The position numbers were made by a program, and so were the translations under genes. From positions 10,921,810-10,985,809 of the forward strand of contig CM068322.1 of assembly GCA_034766995.1 (NCBI GenBank): DNA of 64,000 bases. Direction: 5' to 3'. The notes under the pieces are model-generated. The model was given only the letters and a program-made list of their open reading frames with translations. It ran no database searches and was not told the origin of the DNA. This DNA is from Acanthacorydalis orientalis. Its lineage: Eukaryota; Arthropoda; Insecta; Megaloptera; Corydalidae. Of this stretch, positions 12,053-22,484 are shown one piece after another (the stretch's first letter is position 1; each line of letters begins with the position of its first letter).

Positions 12053-13320
12053 TTAGATTGGTGCAAAAATAATTGCGGTTTTTATCATTTTAAGTTTGGC
12101 GACGATTTTTCTAGTTACCATTATCTCTTGTTATAGTCATGTGGTAAATCATTGTAAACAGTGAAATTAACATTATTTATTTCAGCTTATGTCTATTGCT
12201 TTCATTCTTTAGTATTATTGGATATAATCTCTTAATTTTTCATGGAAGAAAAGCAAATACGCACGATTTTAATGTACAAGTTTAAATTGGGACGTAAAGA
12301 ATCAGGAACTACTCGAAATATCAAATTTGTTGTTGGCGAAGAGTCAGTTAATGAACGTACAGCTTAGCACTGGTTCCAAAAATTTCGTAATGGAAACGAA
12401 ATCCTTGATAACAAAGAGGGTCATGGACGTCCTTCATCTGTAGACAATAATAATTTAAGAACCATTATTGAAGCGGACCCACGTAAAACAACTCAACAGC
12501 TGTAAGAAGAACTCAATGTTGATCATTTAACAGTTCAACATTTGAGCCTAATTGGAAAAACAAATAAGCTGGGTAAATGGGTGCCATATGAACTAAATGA
12601 ACATCAAGCAAATTTGGTGATACAAAGTTTACTTAGAATATTTTTTGCATAACAAAAATGATCCCTTTCTTGATCGCATTGTCACATGTGATGAAAAGTG
12701 GATTCTCTACAACAATCGGAAACGTCCATCACAGTGGGTAGACCGAGGAAAAGCATCAAAAGTGTTTCCTAAACCAAAGCTTATTGCAAAAAAATGATAG
12801 TCATTGTTTGGTGGTCGACAAGTGGCATCATTAAATACAACTTCTTAAATCCTGTTGAAACAAAAACAGCAGAAAAATATTGTTGAGAAACTGAAAAAAT
12901 GTATGCGAAGTTGCATCATTTACGGCCAGCATTAGTCAACTGAAGAAGACCAATTCTTCATGACAATGCCCGACCACACATGTCTGAGTAAAAACATTAA
13001 ATAAACTGGGTTATGAAACATTGTCTCACCCACCCTATTCTTTGGACCTGTCTCCAACAGATTAACATTTTTTTTTTAAATTCGAGTAATTTCCTATGAG
13101 AGAAGGTTTTCAAAAATCAAGCATCAGCTCAAAGCGTTTCCGGTGAATTCATTAATTACAACTCTAGGATTCTATCTTATAGGTATAAATAAACTTGTTT
13201 CCCGTTGGGAAAAATTTGTGCAGGCCAATAGTATTTATTTTAATTAATAAACATAATTTTTAACTGATATATACGTCTTTATTCTCGATACGTAAAAACC
13301 TGAATTATTTTTGTACCAAC

Positions 13321-13324
<4 letters not shown>
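12053..13324 (+). mobile_element. Mariner element, full length with TIRs
   Basis: The left TIR starts TTAGATTGGTGCAAAAATAA. The right TIR on the minus strand starts TTAGGTTGGTACAAAAATAA. This is the irritans/Hsmar2-like terminal sequence. A TA duplication is visible on the right (13325-13326). The left flank reads GA next to a TA run, probably mutated. The copy is 1272 bp and lies between two (TA)n tracts. Confidence 0.92.
12242..13245 (+). pseudogene. Mariner transposase with stops and frameshifts
   Basis: It starts MEEKQIRTILMYKFKLGRKE, followed by HWFQKFRNGNEILDNKEGHG and the linker WVPYELNEHQ. In-frame stops occur after NERTA (TAG) and after TTQQL (TAA). A frameshift precedes RIVTCDEKWILYNNRKRPSQ (first Asp). 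RRPILHDNARPHMSE keeps the second Asp, and YSLDLSPTD carries the third Asp, followed directly by a stop. Further stops lie between these blocks. The coding signal fades by about 13245. It is a typical dead irritans-type mariner, more decayed than the copy at 3900. Confidence 0.92.

Positions 13325-13395
<71 letters not shown>
13325..13395. repeat. (TA)n microsatellite
   Basis: About 70 bp of TA abutting the mariner right end. Confidence 0.95.
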
Positions 13396-13400
<5 letters not shown>

Positions 13401-13592
13401 TATATACACACAAGAAAGTTTTTTAAAACTGATCACGTATTTGTTTTATTAAGGGACTGTCTCAAACAAAACAAGAAACTGTATAAAACATGATTGTTCT
13501 TTTATGTTTGATTTTATTGTAAATGGATGTGTTTTCAAATATACTACAGGAAATCTCGTATTAAAAACTCTGTAACATTTAAGTCTACAAAA

Positions 13593-13594
<2 letters not shown>

Positions 13595-13639
<45 letters not shown>
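13595..13639. repeat. (TA)n microsatellite
   Basis: Uninterrupted TA run. Confidence 0.95.
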
Positions 13640-13641
<2 letters not shown>

Positions 13642-13644
13642 ACG

Positions 13645-14930
13645 AATTTATTATAAAGTTATGAGTGTTACATATATTGTATTTGATAATATAAATAAGG
13701 TCAATTTATAAAAAAATATTAATTAAAAAGAATTTTCATTCTCACATCTAATAATTTATATTGATTTTTCAGTCTATTCTATAAGTGGTAATCGTCATTT
13801 AATGTCTAGATCTTGCTGTACTGACACAAATATAATTTAAAAAGTTTCACAGACACATGAAAAGATAATCCGATAAAGAAATGTGATTCGGATTTGTAAT
13901 AGTAAAGTAAATGTAGTAAGTGAGTTGTGTGTGAAGTCATTTAAAAACAATTTATATTTTGACACATTTCGTTTCGAAATTGTATCCTCGCATTGTATGA
14001 AAAATTAGGTTTTGTTGACTAAAATTAAAACATTGTTCTGTATTATTAATTTAGTAAAAACATACGATCTATATTAAATTTACTGATTTTAAGTTTTCAG
14101 GTTTTAAGAATTCAGTGTATACTTTCTTTCAATTCTATAAAAAACATAAACGTTTTTAATTAATTATTGCTTAAAAAATAGTAGTAAAAGCCATTATAGC
14201 AGAATTTAACTTCTATTACATTAATTTGCCCTGTAAAAAATTAAAAAAATATACTTTCTGCATACTTATATGCTTCCTGTTAAACAATAAGAAAATAACA
14301 TGCATTCTGAAAAAAATTTTTTGAAAAATATGATATTCAATATATTGCATTAGTGATGGGTTCATACGTCATTGTAGTTTTTTATTCATTTTTGAAACAA
14401 TTTCATCAGACTTTATACAATTAAAGACAATATGTTATCAAATCAAAATTTAAAACTTGTTCCATTGTAAAAATTATGGATACATTATTTAAAAAAATTG
14501 AATTTATAATGTATCATTATCGCTTCTTATGACTTTCTTAGGTTCCAATTTATTATTCAAATTCAAACCAATAGAACAAAATTCACTTTCCATTTTCGAT
14601 GGATTCAATCTTATAATCAAGCATTATTAAATGATTCATATTTTTAAATTCAATTCAATGAGCATCTCATAAAATGTAATGTTAAAAACTATTTTATAAA
14701 GTTTTCTTACTTAAATAATTTTATTGTTTTAATTCTATTCATAAATACCTTTCGGATTCACATTCTAATTCAAATAATAATAATTAGATTTAACTAAATA
14801 TTTAACCATTCTGATAAAAATTTATGTTGTTTCTTATAAGAGTAAACAAAAGATAATATTTTTTAATAATAAATATATTAATAAAATCTACAATAGCGCA
14901 TTCTTCAAGAAAAAAATATTCTTATTTATA
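13645..14930. other. AT-rich sequence without recognised genes
   Basis: No supported gene, RNA or element seen. Confidence 0.5.
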
Positions 14931-14931
14931 G

Positions 14932-14933
<2 letters not shown>

Positions 14934-14989
<56 letters not shown>

Positions 14990-14997
14990 TATATAAT
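14934..14997. repeat. (TA)n microsatellite
   Basis: TA run with a single GTA interruption. Confidence 0.95.
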
Positions 14998-15090
14998 ACA
15001 TATAATGATTGTAAATTTTTAAATGTTTTTTTGAATTAAAATTATAAACATTCTTTTTTTATATCTATAATGTTGTTGAAATATTGTCCT

Positions 15091-15268
15091 GATGGTCTTG
15101 ATTGTTTTGAATCTTGCAAATTTTTATATTTTACGGCTAGTTTCAACACGTGTAGAATTTTCAGATAGCTATAGATAATTCCATTTATATACAGAATTCT
15201 GAAGGTGGTACACTATTCAAACTAGTTATAAAAAATAAAACTTAAGTTCAAAATAATCAAGACCATTA
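15091..15268. repeat. Inverted repeat, MITE-like
   Basis: The left arm starts GATGGTCTTGATTGTTTTGA and contains CTAGTTTCAA near its inner end. Read on the minus strand, the right arm starts AATGGTCTTGATTATTTTGA and contains CTAGTTTGAA at the same offset. The arms are about 55 bp around a 65-bp interior with no coding frame. No clear target duplication was seen. Confidence 0.5.
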
Positions 15269-15480
15269 GCATCATACTTGTTTATACTATTTTTACATAT
15301 ATTTTTTAATCATGAGATTTATATTGTGAAAACAGAGACATGAAAAAAGTAACAGTAAATGGTCCACAGATCATATATTACACATGTTTTCAAAACAATT
15401 GCTTTGAAATAAAATAAAAAAGGAAAAATACAAGTAAAATTTTATGTACTTACAATCAAATTAAAATATCAAATTGGTAT

Positions 15481-15636
15481 TTTTCACACGAATTCCTTTT
15501 TCAATAAACAGATCGCACAACAATTTTCTGGACATTAATTTTCAATAAATTATTATTGATCATTTTTGATTGTTATATGTACGAATGTTGATTGAAAATT
15601 TATTTTTGAAAGTGAATTTAGCCACAGTGTCAGAAC
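15481..15636 (+). repeat. Foldback-family copy C with fused terminus
   Basis: The core (CAATAAATTATTATTGATCA, then TTTTTGATTG) is in plus orientation. About 30 bp later the arm end appears reversed: TTTTTGAAAGTGAATTTAGC then CACAGTGTCAGAACTATAT. This looks like a foldback element whose middle has been deleted. Confidence 0.65.
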
Positions 15637-15889
15637 TATATTATTTCAAATTTCTCTGATCATTGTATATTAAAATCTAATTTTCTACCTGCTATATGAA
15701 CAACATTTTTATTTTCATATAATAACAATAACATAAAAGATATATTAACAAGACACTTGTTAAAAATAAATTAGCCAAGTGATATGAGCTTCTTTCGAAA
15801 CAAAACTAATATCGCATATTGTAATCGCTACTTTCAACTTTTACTGAAGGCTTGAACAAAAGAAAATAATGATTCCAGAAAACAAGCTG

Positions 15890-16250
15890 GCATTTTCATA
15901 AATAAGTATTTTACCTCAAAAAGATGTTTTCTGATCAAAAATATTCAATAAACTGTTGTTGATAATTTTTGTTTGTTTCTTATGTGCATGTTGATAGCGA
16001 TTCCTTCATCCTTAAAGCACTATGGCACAAAAATGTTATTTGTGAAAATGATATTTTCTATATCTTATCAATCGGAAGGTAAGGTCATCATCTGAATGCA
16101 TATAAGTAGCAATCAGAAATGCTCAATAATTATTTATTAAAGATTTTTGATTAGGAAACTATTTTGTGTTTTACAAAGCGAAAAACTAATTCATTTGTGA
16201 AAGTAAATTTAACCACAGTTCGAAAACTGTAATAGATTTCAAAATTCTCA
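15890..16250. mobile_element. Foldback-like element with facing arms (copies D and E)
   Basis: The left arm (15890-16030) reads TTTTCTGATCAAAAATATTC, a TTGTTGATAATTTTTGTTTG block, then CTTATGTGCATGTTGATAGC and CCTTCATCCTTAAAG. After about 65 bp the right arm (16095-16250) gives the same blocks reversed: TCATCATCTGAATGCATATA, CAATAATTATTTATT, a TTTGATTAGGAAA block, and GTGAAAGTAAATTTAACCAC. There is no coding capacity. The architecture resembles a foldback or long-TIR MITE. The family is not recognised. Confidence 0.6.
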
Positions 16251-16523
16251 AGCCTATAACGAAAATAAAATACTGACCCAATCCTTTCTTTAGTTTTCTA
16301 CTTTAATAATATACTTGCAGTCGTTGATTAATTAAATGTATAGGTTTAATAAGAAACGTACAGGTGGTTAACTATATAAGTCCCTAAATAAATTACTAAA
16401 TAATATACAAATTTTTCAACAATAATCAAAAAAAATCAATATTATAAAAAAATAAGTTATTTCTTTTCATGATTCAAAATACTGTAAGAAAATTGATTTT
16501 TTCAATAAAAAAAATATTCTACG

Positions 16524-16524
<1 letters not shown>

Positions 16525-16553
<29 letters not shown>
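16525..16553. repeat. (TA)n microsatellite
   Basis: Short TA run. Confidence 0.9.
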
Positions 16554-16556
<3 letters not shown>

Positions 16557-16739
16557 TGCTGAATATTCAAGTCACATAATTATAAACTAATTTACAAATA
16601 AAATCAGTATATTACTTAAAAGAAGACATACAAAACACGTAGAATAATAATAAATTTCAATTAAGTTTTTGACACGGAGCAGATATAGACCTCAACATAA
16701 ATATGTGTAATTTCATCTCATCGAAAATGTAAACATTGA

Positions 16740-16977
16740 ATACACATTGAAGCATCTGTATCTGATCAGAGTCCGCCAGTGCGGTATTTTTATGGCGATA
16801 AGGTCCCACTGTATTGCGGAAAATTTAATAAAATATATCTCGCAATCTTTGCCATGGCTTTTCGCTCGGAACTGATGACACAGAAATGGGCCGTAACTTC
16901 CGACATTACCGTCGACCATATCTGTGTAATTATATCGAACGGGGGTAATACTATAGCATGTACACCTATATATATAT

Positions 16978-17031
<54 letters not shown>

Positions 17032-17115
17032 ACCGGTGGAGGACCCAGACTATAGCAAGGGTGACACCGGAACGCCGGGCGAACTAAGAGGCGCCTCTGT
17101 GGAACGAGTGTATAT
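16740..17115. other. CpG-containing islet split by (TA)n
   Basis: Two less AT-biased blocks (16740-16968 and 17030-17115) flank a TA tract. The right block includes GGCGCC and many CG steps. Overlapping frames on both strands (16779 plus, 16790 minus) run into the TA tract, so neither is convincing. It may be a promoter or first exon, or an old transposon. Confidence 0.3.
16965..17028. repeat. (TA)n/(CA)n microsatellite
   Basis: TA run with a short ACACAC segment. Confidence 0.95.
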
Positions 17116-17396
17116 GTTAAATTTTTTAAAGTAATATAAAGCAAAGAAGATTTATAAGAAAATATTTTTTAAGAACAGAAGTTGATAGACAGCTCTTTTA
17201 GGATGGTTTATTTATACTGAAAATGTTTTTTAGATTAGTTTTATACCAGTTTTCAATTTTTCTTATAAATCTCCTCTCAAATATTTTAAACATTTTTAAT
17301 GCTGTACATAGATCTAAATTTCGATATAAAAAGTATATTTATAATATTATATTCTTTTAAAAAGATTTTTATGAAATAATGATAAATATTTTAGTA

Positions 17397-17399
<3 letters not shown>

Positions 17400-17434
<35 letters not shown>
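17400..17434. repeat. (TA)n microsatellite
   Basis: TA run. Confidence 0.93.
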
Positions 17435-17439
<5 letters not shown>

Positions 17440-17442
<3 letters not shown>

Positions 17443-18405
17443 TGATAATAAATTATTGAGAAATTTAATACATATTTAATACATAAAAAAATTTTACATT
17501 TAAAGGAATTTTCATCATCTGTATTGTAAAAGAAATATAAAAAAAAATAAAATTTACAAAAAAAAACGAAGTATTTTATTTATTATAGTTGTATAAAAAT
17601 GTAATCATAAATTCGACTATAAAATATTTTATTAAAAAAGAAACTTAATTTTAAACTCAAAAAATAAAAATTTTTATATAAAAATAATACTCACTGATAT
17701 CACTAAGTCATAATACTATTGATTCTTTTATATAATTTGAATAACAATGAAGTAAATTAATTAAACATTCATTTTTTTACAAAAATAATGAAACATCATT
17801 TCAGTGCTCAATTTTATCAGTAAGGATATTTAATTAGGAAGGATTAAATTAATTAAAAAGAATATGAATAAAAAATAATAAATTAATTTCATATAATCAA
17901 GGACGCCAATGGAAAATAGATTAAAATCAACAAAAAGTAAAATGTCAGAAAATAAAAGAGGACAGTTAATGTGGTCTAGAGGCTCATTGAGCGCAATCCA
18001 TATTACACGTTTATTGGAAAACCGTCGCATTTATTGAAAAATACAATGGTTGCAATGTACTCCATTTATTATTTCACTAAAACTCAAGATCCACACCTTG
18101 AGATTTCACTGGTCAATAAATGTTCACCTACATTTATCTTTACTGCGTCTATAACTTTTTCACATTGTGTATAATTCAAGAGAATGCTTTGTTTTATTGG
18201 ATGAATTATTCAATTTATTCGTTCAAAACGTATATTGGTCACAATATAATGCTCATTTTTCATTCGTAAAGTAGCAGGTCTTTTCTTGTTAATATGTAAC
18301 CGCAACAGACAAAAATCAATATCTACAAGAGGCCAATCGATCAACAAATTATGGTTTTTTATCTACTTCATTTTTTATTTCGTAACAATATAAGAATTAT
18401 TTTAG
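17440..18405. other. AT-rich sequence without recognised genes
   Basis: A 66-codon minus frame (17830-18030) is hydrophobic at its C terminus and is composed of AT-rich codons. No family is recognised and no gene structure was seen. Confidence 0.4.
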
Positions 18406-18408
18406 CTT

Positions 18409-18410
<2 letters not shown>

Positions 18411-18445
<35 letters not shown>
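18411..18445. repeat. (TA)n microsatellite
   Basis: TA run. Confidence 0.93.
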
Positions 18446-18450
<5 letters not shown>

Positions 18451-18584
18451 CACAGATTCTATAATGTTTTTATGTTTAAAAATATTAAATCGACGCAAAA
18501 ATGTTGATTTTTCGTTTATTATATTCTAAAACAAAAACAGTAAATGTATAAACTTAGAATTTTTTAAGTATAACTAAAAAATGG

Positions 18585-18885
18585 TCCTCCTCCCTCGTGC
18601 GTGAATTTTATTCGTACTCTGATTGGTTGATATCAGTTACGCGGGCTGTGTTCTGATTGGTTACTATGAATCGCATGATCGAATGATCTTCACTCCAATT
18701 AACTGAATTGATAGTTATTTTCAATCTGATGTTATTTTTTAATTGTTAATTTCTGTTATGTGTTTATTTCTGTTATTTATTAGGGGATGCGCCAACGTTC
18801 GTGAGCGAGTGACGAGCCCACTTTGGGATTGGCAAGCGTAGCGAGCAGGGGATTAAACGCCCTAGTTAAATAAAAAAATATATTT
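18585..18885. repeat. GC-richer repeat-like islet
   Basis: Contains two copies of CTGATTGGTT, then GGGGATGC, GTGAGCGAGTGACGAGCCC and GTAGCGAGCAGGGGATTAAA, followed by an A-rich tail. The second half shares the order GGGGATGC, GCGAGC, GTAGCG and GCCCT with a stretch at 31275-31380, so the two are probably copies of one repeat. The ATTGG motifs could instead be CCAAT-type promoter sites. Confidence 0.4.
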
Positions 18886-19098
18886 TTAAATGAAATTGTA
18901 TAAATGAAATACAATTTAAATAAGTAATAATGATTTTAACGTTTTAAAATAAATAAATTAATTTTTAAGTGAAATATGTCCTATTATTTGTTAAAATATA
19001 TGATCAGCATTCTGAAAACCATCACTTTAATCAAATTGAAAATAAAAAAATCCTAAAAGAGAAATAATTTTGAAATTTTATCGTTACACTCAATTGGG

Positions 19099-19099
<1 letters not shown>

Positions 19100-19175
<76 letters not shown>
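19100..19175. repeat. (TA)n followed by (GT)n
   Basis: Compound microsatellite that borders the truncated mariner on its 5' side. Confidence 0.95.
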
Positions 19176-19177
<2 letters not shown>

Positions 19178-19199
19178 AAAAGGTATTTAATGTTGCCAA

Positions 19200-19569
19200 T
19201 TTAATTTATATCGCATTGCAAAATATTAGATTCTATCATCGGTGGTAAAGTAGCAGGAACTGCTTGTAAACTAAACTATACTTTTGGTACAGATATTATT
19301 AAGGAACATACGGCCCAATGGTGGTACAAAAAATTTCGTGCTAGGGACGAGAGTCGTGAAGATGAAGAAAATCACGGGCATCCTTCTTCAGTTCATAACG
19401 ACCAGCTGAGGACATTAGTAGAATCGGAAACACGCACAACAATTCGAGAGCTTGCACAAAATCTAGGCGTTACTCATCCAACCACCCAGGACCACTTAAA
19501 ACCACTTAATTTAAAAAATGTATATAAATTTTAAGGTCTTAAACCGAAATTATTTTTCTACCAATCTTA
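19200..19569 (+). mobile_element. Internally deleted mariner, HTH region plus 3' TIR
   Basis: Coding sequence for the mariner DNA-binding half runs straight into a 3' terminal repeat. Read on the minus strand, that repeat is AAGATTGGTAGAAAAATAAT followed by TTCGGTTTAAGACC. TA lies outside the right end (19570-19571). The left TIR is missing, probably lost at the (GT)n tract. The same junction between HTH and 3' TIR occurs at 52131-52570. Confidence 0.7.
19235..19534 (+). pseudogene. Mariner HTH-domain remnant, no catalytic domain
   Basis: An open frame of about 99 codons without an obvious Met start. It includes CKLNYTFGTDIIKEHTAQWW, YKKFRARDESREDEENHGHP, SVHNDQLRTLVESETRTTIR and ELAQNLGVTHPTTQDHLKPL, and ends at TAA 19532-19534. 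These match the two helix-turn-helix motifs of mariner transposase. All catalytic Asp blocks are absent. Upstream, NIRFYHRW in another frame probably represents the usual start region. The frame contains no stops. Confidence 0.7.
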
Positions 19570-19639
19570 TAATTTATATCATATATGAATAGTAATTTTA
19601 TACTTTGTATGTTATATGCAATATTTTATATTTCATTCG

Positions 19640-19668
19640 GATATATATATATATATATATATATATAA
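19640..19668. repeat. (TA)n microsatellite
   Basis: Short TA run; another lies at 19731-19750. Confidence 0.9.
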
Positions 19669-20047
19669 TAAACATGCAATTTTAGAAGTCTGAAATAAAT
19701 TATTAGAAGATAATCTTTCGGATATGTTTGTTTATATATATATATATATTTCTGACTTCTATTTTAACTTAACATATATTAGTTTTATCAGAAAACTAGA
19801 TGAGAGTTATAATTTTAATTGTCGATAAAAAATTAGACGCCTATAACACAATCAAGTTTCAGTATAACATTATTTATCGTATATTCTATACATTTGACGA
19901 AGAAAGATTTATTATCAGAAATTAATAAAAAAAAATGTCAAAAATCAATCAACTTTGTTCCTCCAAGAAGGAATAAAAGATTTAACTTCATATTTTTCTA
20001 AATGAAAGAAAAATGCTAACGATCCAAATTTCTTAACTCTAAAGGCG

Positions 20048-20099
<52 letters not shown>
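20048..20099. repeat. (TA)n microsatellite
   Basis: Uninterrupted TA run of about 50 bp. Confidence 0.95.
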
Positions 20100-20101
<2 letters not shown>

Positions 20102-20104
20102 TTT

Positions 20105-21590
20105 TATAAAATATTAAATATTGCAAATAAATTAAATTTTTCAGTATTTTTTAAGAAAAAAATTAATATATATTTTTTTAAAAAAATGTTTCTCCATTGA
20201 AGTTCGAATCGATTTTTATCAGTGATATCAGAAAATATTTAAGTGATGGGTCAAAACAAGTTTGAACAAAATGAAACAATATTTGTATACAATTTCATTT
20301 TTATAACTTTTTATTGTCTATTAATATTTTTCCCCAAATAGAAGACTAGTACGATAACACAGAGTTTTATTTATTTTTAATAACAAACATCAATTTATTG
20401 CAATAAATAATTTTGAATAAAATACTTTTTATCAGCAAAATTATTTTGAAGTATTTTCGTGTAGAAAAACGAAAACAATTATTTATTAAAGTGAACTATC
20501 CAATTTACCACAACAAGCTAGTATTTCGATGTGTATATATGTATCTAGTGTCTCATTCCTCTAGTATGTTTAGATTTTCCTTCATTAAACATTGAAACCT
20601 TATTTGTTATTCCTGTCGAGCTAACAATAACCAAAATTTATGCCCAAAAGGAATATACCACGAATACACTTTTCATAAATTAGTTACAATATTTAAGCCT
20701 AGAATTGGGTTTGTTAATATATATTGTTCAAATTTTCGGTATATACATTGTTAAATATTTTTGTTATATGTAACACGCTCATACTGTATAAATATCTACA
20801 TATTCACGTTTACACATACTTCCATATTCACTGTCAAAAATATTGTTATCAGCTTATATTATTATGTTATGAAAAAGAACACATATTAATATCCATTTTT
20901 TTAAATAATAATTAAATCCCATTACATTATAACATAATAACCATACTATAATAAAACTTGATTCTTCAAAATTATTACTAGCCACTTATTATGTTTCTTG
21001 AATAGTTAATTCTCAAGTAAATAAATTAAACATGTTCACACTATTAAAGTCTTCTACCTATGAAAATTATTAAGAAATTAATTTAAAACATGTCCCTCTG
21101 TAATACACTATTTTAGTGTCTCATTAACGCTCTGATAACAATTTTCATTATCTTCTATTTATATAAGAAACATTTCAATATCAATTTTACTCAAAATATT
21201 AATAAAAAGCACGATTTCGAGTATGTGTTTATCTATCTGCTTTTCTTAAAGTTATCGATTAAGCACACTAACTGTAGATTTTTAATAATAATAGATTTCA
21301 ATAAATTTAGATAGAATAATAAATTTTGCAACTAAACAAAATAATCGTTCATGCGATTGCATTTTTCAAATATTTTTAATAAAGAACTAATTAGTTAAAA
21401 AATTAAAATATCTTTAAAATCACTTCATAAAAGCTAATACATACATTTCCTTTTTCACTAATGACAATTTAATGAGGTACTTTAAGGTTAGTAAATCTTC
21501 GTTTTATTACTAAATACCACAATCATTTTTAATGGTAATTATGTTCATTGAAAAGATATTTAGAGAAAAACAGATGTTCATGGTTATTGG
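20105..21590. other. AT-rich sequence without recognised genes
   Basis: Frames at 20413-20595 and 20724-20915 have AT-driven composition and no recognised family. Confidence 0.45.
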
Positions 21591-21597
21591 TTCATAG

Positions 21598-21599
21598 TT

Positions 21600-21691
<92 letters not shown>
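21598..21691. repeat. (TA)n then (CATATA)n tandem repeat
   Basis: A TA run passes into about twelve near-perfect CATATA hexamer copies. Confidence 0.95.
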
Positions 21692-21692
<1 letters not shown>

Positions 21693-21699
21693 AACACGT

Positions 21700-22245
21700 T
21701 TTGATACAAAAAGATTTTATTGTAAATTCTTTTCTGTTCATTAATCATTAATACTTTCACATATCTAAATATTAATTACAAACAGAAAATTAACAACTTA
21801 ATTCACAAATTGATAGTGATTATTAACAGTTCACATTAATTTTTATTAAAAATCGCACTAATATGTGCTTTTAATTTATTTTTTAAAAAGAAATTTTACA
21901 TATCTTAGTGACATATTTGATGAAAAGTTGGTTCTGAAGTATTTAACAATATCCAGTTAAACACTGCTTTTTAATTTATTTTTTTGATTGAATTGACCCA
22001 ATAAAAGAACGTGTGTTTTTAATAAAAATGTATGTGTAATATTTTTTTATCTATACAGAAATAATAATTATAAGAATTAGAATATTTAAGTTGACTTATT
22101 GTATGCAAACTTCAAAAAAGAAAGTTCAAAATATTACTTTTAATTTATATAAATTATGCTAATCGTCAACAAATGTTAGAATATTTTTAAAATAATGTGA
22201 TATATTATATAAGAATATAAAATTGTGAGTTAGAAAGATTTAATT
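21700..22245. other. AT-rich sequence without recognised genes
   Basis: Nothing recognisable seen. Confidence 0.5.
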
Positions 22246-22253
22246 TTTTGTTA

Positions 22254-22480
22254 GTCAGGCCACCGGATTTGTACAGACTACTCTTTTTGTGTTTTTTTTT
22301 GGGAAAGATACGGTGTATTTATTACAGTTTCAACAAGACACTGACGAATTGGAATGTATGGGCAGTAGAGAACCATAGTCAATCACCGAAGAAAGGGTAG
22401 CAGAAGTCAGAAAAATAGACTTTCGTACAGACATTTGCCTTATGAGTAATAAAAACAGATATTTAGAATTTAAAACACTA
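22254..22480 (+). pseudogene. Transposase C-terminal relic (Tc1/mariner superfamily)
   Basis: RPPDLYRLLFL resembles the SPDLxxxDFFLWG block. After a frameshift in the T-run come GKDTVYLLQFQQDTDELE, then a stop, then SITEERVAEVRKIDFRTDIC. The last two segments match the tail of DDE_3-like transposases, which typically reads VYxPxLPxTLDEL and then VWxEIDYRxDICR. Only the C-terminal end is present and no TIRs were found. It may belong to the same broad family as the element at 430-1656 but is not a close copy. Confidence 0.5.
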
Positions 22481-22484
22481 TCTC

